DNA from: HXMU1428-3 sp965215715 | GTDB lineage: Bacteria > Pseudomonadota > Alphaproteobacteria > Rhizobiales > HXMU1428-3 | NCBI GenBank assembly: GCA_965215715.1 | Contig: OZ244129.1 | Span: forward strand, 744,001 to 808,000 | Length of the DNA stretch: 64,000 nt | Reading direction: 5' to 3' | Shown: positions 61,788 through 64,000 of the stretch, piece after piece | Layout of the letters: each line of letters begins with the position of its first letter | How positions within the stretch are numbered: position 1 is the first letter of the stretch | Program-made: the position numbers and the translations under genes | The notes under the pieces: generated by a model | Told to the model about the DNA's origin: nothing | The model's database searches: none | The model's input: only the letters and a program-made list of their open reading frames with translations

Positions 61788-62200
61788 GTCTCCTTGAAAA
61801 GAGCCAAAATTTGTCGCAACAAATCAGTCAGGCATGATAGGCCTGCTATGAAAGTGATATTTTGAGATGTTGCTATCCGAATGGATTGAGCGAAGGCTAA
61901 CACGATGGTTTCAAGCTGGCAGTCAACTTGCACAGATTGTGTGCAATAATCTGAAGGCTTGTTTCTAAGTTGGGTTTTCATTTGAAAAGGCTGATTTATG
62001 TGTGACAGCGGACTTTAAGTCTATCAGTTAGTAAAGGCTCAGTTTGACCCAAACCGGAAATTTCTATTAACGACAACTAAGTTACTTCATATGTCCCTCA
62101 TGGAAAAATATCTTATCATTGAAAGCGAGAAGAATATCCTCACGCCTAAATCTTTCGAAGTTTAATTTATTCGCTTCAAGCTAAATAAAAAACACGACCT
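61788..62200. other. Spacer between the mobile-element genes and the metal-efflux genes
   Basis: About 410 bases without a supported gene. It contains the palindrome at 61928-61946 and presumably the promoter of the gene starting at 61781. Confidence 0.45.
61928..61946. promoter_or_regulatory. Palindrome TTGCACA-n5-TGTGCAA, candidate operator
   Basis: A perfect 7-bp inverted repeat with a GATTG centre, about 150 bases upstream of the 61781 start. The size suits a dimeric HTH regulator such as the nearby XRE protein. That link is a guess. Confidence 0.45.
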
Positions 62201-62662
62201 CTATTCCTTAACAAAACGCGCTTGAAGAACGTCACCATGACTGTCCTTGCCAGTGACAACCACTTTACTTCCCTTAGATAGAGGCGCCTCAAGTTTTGCT
62301 TTCAGAGTACTACCTTCTGAAATTAGGTTATGAATTTTCGTTCCCGCTTCAGTTTGTATTATGGCTTTGAACTTAGCACCTGTCATATCGAGAGGTTTAC
62401 CATCAACAGTCATGTAAAAGAGAATTTCTTGATCTTTGAAAACCATCTCTATGCCGTGGTGGTTTGCATCTTCAAAAAATTGACCACCATGTGCCGGGCC
62501 GTGGTTATCATGACCACTTTTGGAAGACTTATGATCATCATGACTATGATCATGATCGCTATGGTCATGCTTATGATCGTGTTTATCTTCAGCTAGTGCA
62601 CTTGGTGCAAATGAAGTGAGTAACCCGAATGACAAAAGTGTAAAAAGAACTAAATTTTTCAT
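62201..62662 (-). CDS. Periplasmic histidine-rich metal-binding protein
   Basis: A 153-residue exported protein. A signal peptide ends at about residue 24 (ALA-ED). A His/Asp-rich stretch follows at about residues 26-60, suited to bind divalent metals. The rest is a beta-like domain with GPAHGGQFFEDANHHGIEM. It starts 30 bases after the stop of the RND pump gene on the same strand, so it is part of a heavy-metal efflux operon. It is likely a metal chaperone or buffer, with metal unknown. Confidence 0.82.
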   Translation of the reverse strand: MKNLVLFTLLSFGLLTSFAPSALAEDKHDHKHDHSDHDHSHDDHKSSKSGHDNHGPAHGGQFFEDANHHGIEMVFKDQEILFYMTVDGKPLDMTGAKFKAIIQTEAGTKIHNLISEGSTLKAKLEAPLSKGSKVVVTGKDSHGDVLQARFVKE

Positions 62663-62692
62663 TATTTTATGCTCCTGAGATTGAATTGAAAA

Positions 62693-64000
62693 TTAATAGG
62701 CCTCAATGGGCTTTGAGGTTTGAACAGGCGAGGCATCATGAGCTGCAATGAGCCGCTCTAGAGATTTCTGGCCAAATTTAAAAAACAGAAGTGGTGTGAG
62801 AACAGCATCAATTAAAGTCGCTGAAATGAGGCCACCAAAGATTGTCACGGCTAGTGGATGTAGGATTTCTCGTCCTGGCTCATCTGCTGCGATAATCAGA
62901 GGAATAAGGGCAACCCCGGCGGATAAAGCCGTCATTAGCACAGGGGTTAGTCGTTCGAGGGAACCACGTACAATGAGTTCACGCCCAAATGTCTCATTTT
63001 CATATAAAGCAAGATTAATATAGTGGCTGATTTTAAGAATGCCATTTCGAGCCGTGATACCCGCAAGTGTAATAAAGCCGATTAAACTGGCAACAGAAAA
63101 AGGAAGATCGGCTATCCATAAAGCGGTTACACTACCGATAAGTCCGAGTGGTATAGCTGTCAAGACGATACCTGCCAAAACAGCAGATTGGTATCGACTG
63201 TAAATGACCAGAAAAATAAGGGCTAAAGATAAAATGGATAATAACCCTATAGTTTTTGTAGCTTCTTCTTGCGCCTGAAATTGCCCTTCAAGTCTTATGA
63301 CATATCCTGCAGGTAGTTTGGTTTCTTCAATAAGGCGACGTATATCAGCAACGATTGCAGCCATGTCACGCTTACCATCACCGTTAGCAGAAACGACGAT
63401 CCTACGTTGCTGGTTTTCTCGTAAAATTTGGTTAGGGCCTTCGACTTCTTGCACTTTACCCAATCGCTTTAACGGCACATACCCAATAGGTGTTGAAACC
63501 AATGCTTCACCAAGCCCGGCGGTAGAACGATCTTGATCAGCAAGGCGAACAACCACATCGAACCGTTTATTACCATCAATAATCTGAGAGACCGTTCGTC
63601 CATTCGTCATATCAGCGAGTGTCTTTGTCAATTCAGAAGGATTGACACCATAAAGAGCAGCTCTCTCATAATCTGGTACGACTTGCAGTTGGGGTATGAG
63701 CACTTGTTTTTCTGTTTGCACATCAACAAGTCCAGCAACAGTGCCAAGTCGGTTCTGCATTTGTGCTGCAAGTGTGCGTAACCGGTCTAAATCTTCTCCA
63801 AAAATTTTCAAAGCGATTTGGGCTCTCACACCGGACAGCATGTGATCTAGTCGGTGACTAATCGGTTGACCAATGCCGATACCTGCGGGGAGCACAGATA
63901 GTGTTTCACGGATATCAGAATAAATATCCTCCCGCTTTCGATCCGATCTTTTTAAGTCAATATCAATTTCGGTGACATGAATACCTTCTGCATGTTCATC
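62693..64000 (-). CDS. CzcA/CusA-type heavy-metal RND efflux pump, 5' part beyond window
   Basis: The frame stays open to the window edge (435 codons seen), so the apparent start at 63895 is only an internal GTG. The text is typical of heavy-metal RND pumps: IGQPISHRLDHMLSGVRAQI, ALKIFGEDLDRLR, the periplasmic docking region, and a C-terminal half with several helices including LIGFITLAGITARNGILKIS. It drives efflux of metal ions across the envelope with a membrane-fusion protein and outer-membrane factor, not seen here. Cu/Ag versus Co/Zn/Cd cannot be decided. Confidence 0.92.
   Translation of the reverse strand, partial: DEHAEGIHVTEIDIDLKRSDRKREDIYSDIRETLSVLPAGIGIGQPISHRLDHMLSGVRAQIALKIFGEDLDRLRTLAAQMQNRLGTVAGLVDVQTEKQVLIPQLQVVPDYERAALYGVNPSELTKTLADMTNGRTVSQIIDGNKRFDVVVRLADQDRSTAGLGEALVSTPIGYVPLKRLGKVQEVEGPNQILRENQQRRIVVSANGDGKRDMAAIVADIRRLIEETKLPAGYVIRLEGQFQAQEEATKTIGLLSILSLALIFLVIYSRYQSAVLAGIVLTAIPLGLIGSVTALWIADLPFSVASLIGFITLAGITARNGILKISHYINLALYENETFGRELIVRGSLERLTPVLMTALSAGVALIPLIIAADEPGREILHPLAVTIFGGLISATLIDAVLTPLLFFKFGQKSLERLIAAHDASPVQTSKPIEAY

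Noticed and set aside
61613..61981. 122-codon minus-strand frame overlapping the small mobile-element gene
   Set aside because: It overlaps the better-supported 61536-61781 gene in another frame and spans its ribosome site and upstream dyad.
1..64000. CRISPR arrays and complete insertion sequences
   Set aside because: No regularly spaced direct repeats and no transposase gene with terminal repeats were seen; the only recombinase is the truncated fragment near 50 kb.

Overview
The window is a piece of an alphaproteobacterial chromosome, most likely from the Rhizobiales/Hyphomicrobiales or a close relative. Supporting gene sets are: a MarR regulator of the LdtR type next to an L,D-transpeptidase; the order nrdR-ribD-ribE-ribBX-ribH-nusB-thiL-hppA; the order aminotransferase-hom-glpX-recJ-tRNA-Glu; a TrcR/DUF1013 gene; a DUF2842-ctaA pair; and a double cold-shock-domain protein. 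Host genes look moderate in GC, and two stretches (about 38.1-39.7 kb and 46.3-61.5 kb) look clearly AT-richer by eye. The genus cannot be fixed from the sequence alone.

Core region, 1-46.2 kb. On the left lie hemB (cut by the window edge), a small monooxygenase-fold protein, an extensin-like protein, a 3-hydroxyisobutyryl-CoA hydrolase-like protein, ldtR and its probable target L,D-transpeptidase, and glyA. A tightly packed riboflavin/NusB/ThiL operon follows, with a RibBX-type fusion whose second domain lacks the zinc cysteines of GTP cyclohydrolase II. Then come a K+-independent proton pyrophosphatase, propionyl-CoA synthetase with an SDR that has lost its Tyr/Lys catalytic pair, trcR, a lactate permease, an apbE/NosR-like pair without nosZ, kdsD, ctaA, metY, rplM-rpsI, argC, an alaC-like aminotransferase, hom, glpX and recJ. 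After tRNA-Glu there is one orphan gene of unknown function. Next are a fatty-acid desaturase, a DMT transporter, a glyoxalase, a double-CSD protein, acetoacetyl-CoA synthetase, tRNA-Pro and an NDUFS4-like complex I subunit.

Island, from tRNA-Arg (46.2 kb) to beyond 64 kb. The right part reads as a composite integrated element. (a) Six small co-directional genes at 46.4-48.7 kb look like divergent tandem paralogues of a family I do not recognise. (b) A predicted terminated small RNA and a small DNA-binding-like protein follow. (c) A truncated tyrosine-recombinase fragment abuts a 1503-codon gene with an N-terminal PD-(D/E)xK-like nuclease and a STAND-type NTPase, resembling Avs antiphage proteins. 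(d) A replication/transfer module carries an excisionase-like protein, a Dam-type adenine methylase, a Rep_1 (pUB110-like) rolling-circle initiator, an OB-fold-like protein and a membrane-anchored FtsK-like ATPase. Two roughly 110-nt hairpins that could be origins flank it. (e) An XRE regulator has a long structured leader, next to a Fic toxin/VbhA-like antitoxin pair. (f) Heavy-metal efflux cargo follows (His-rich periplasmic protein and a CzcA/CusA pump running off the window). No complete integrase and no second attachment site are present in the window.

The most novel-looking items are the six-paralogue cluster, the nuclease-STAND gene at an integrase breakpoint, the Rep_1/FtsK element with its long hairpins, and the structured leader of the XRE gene.
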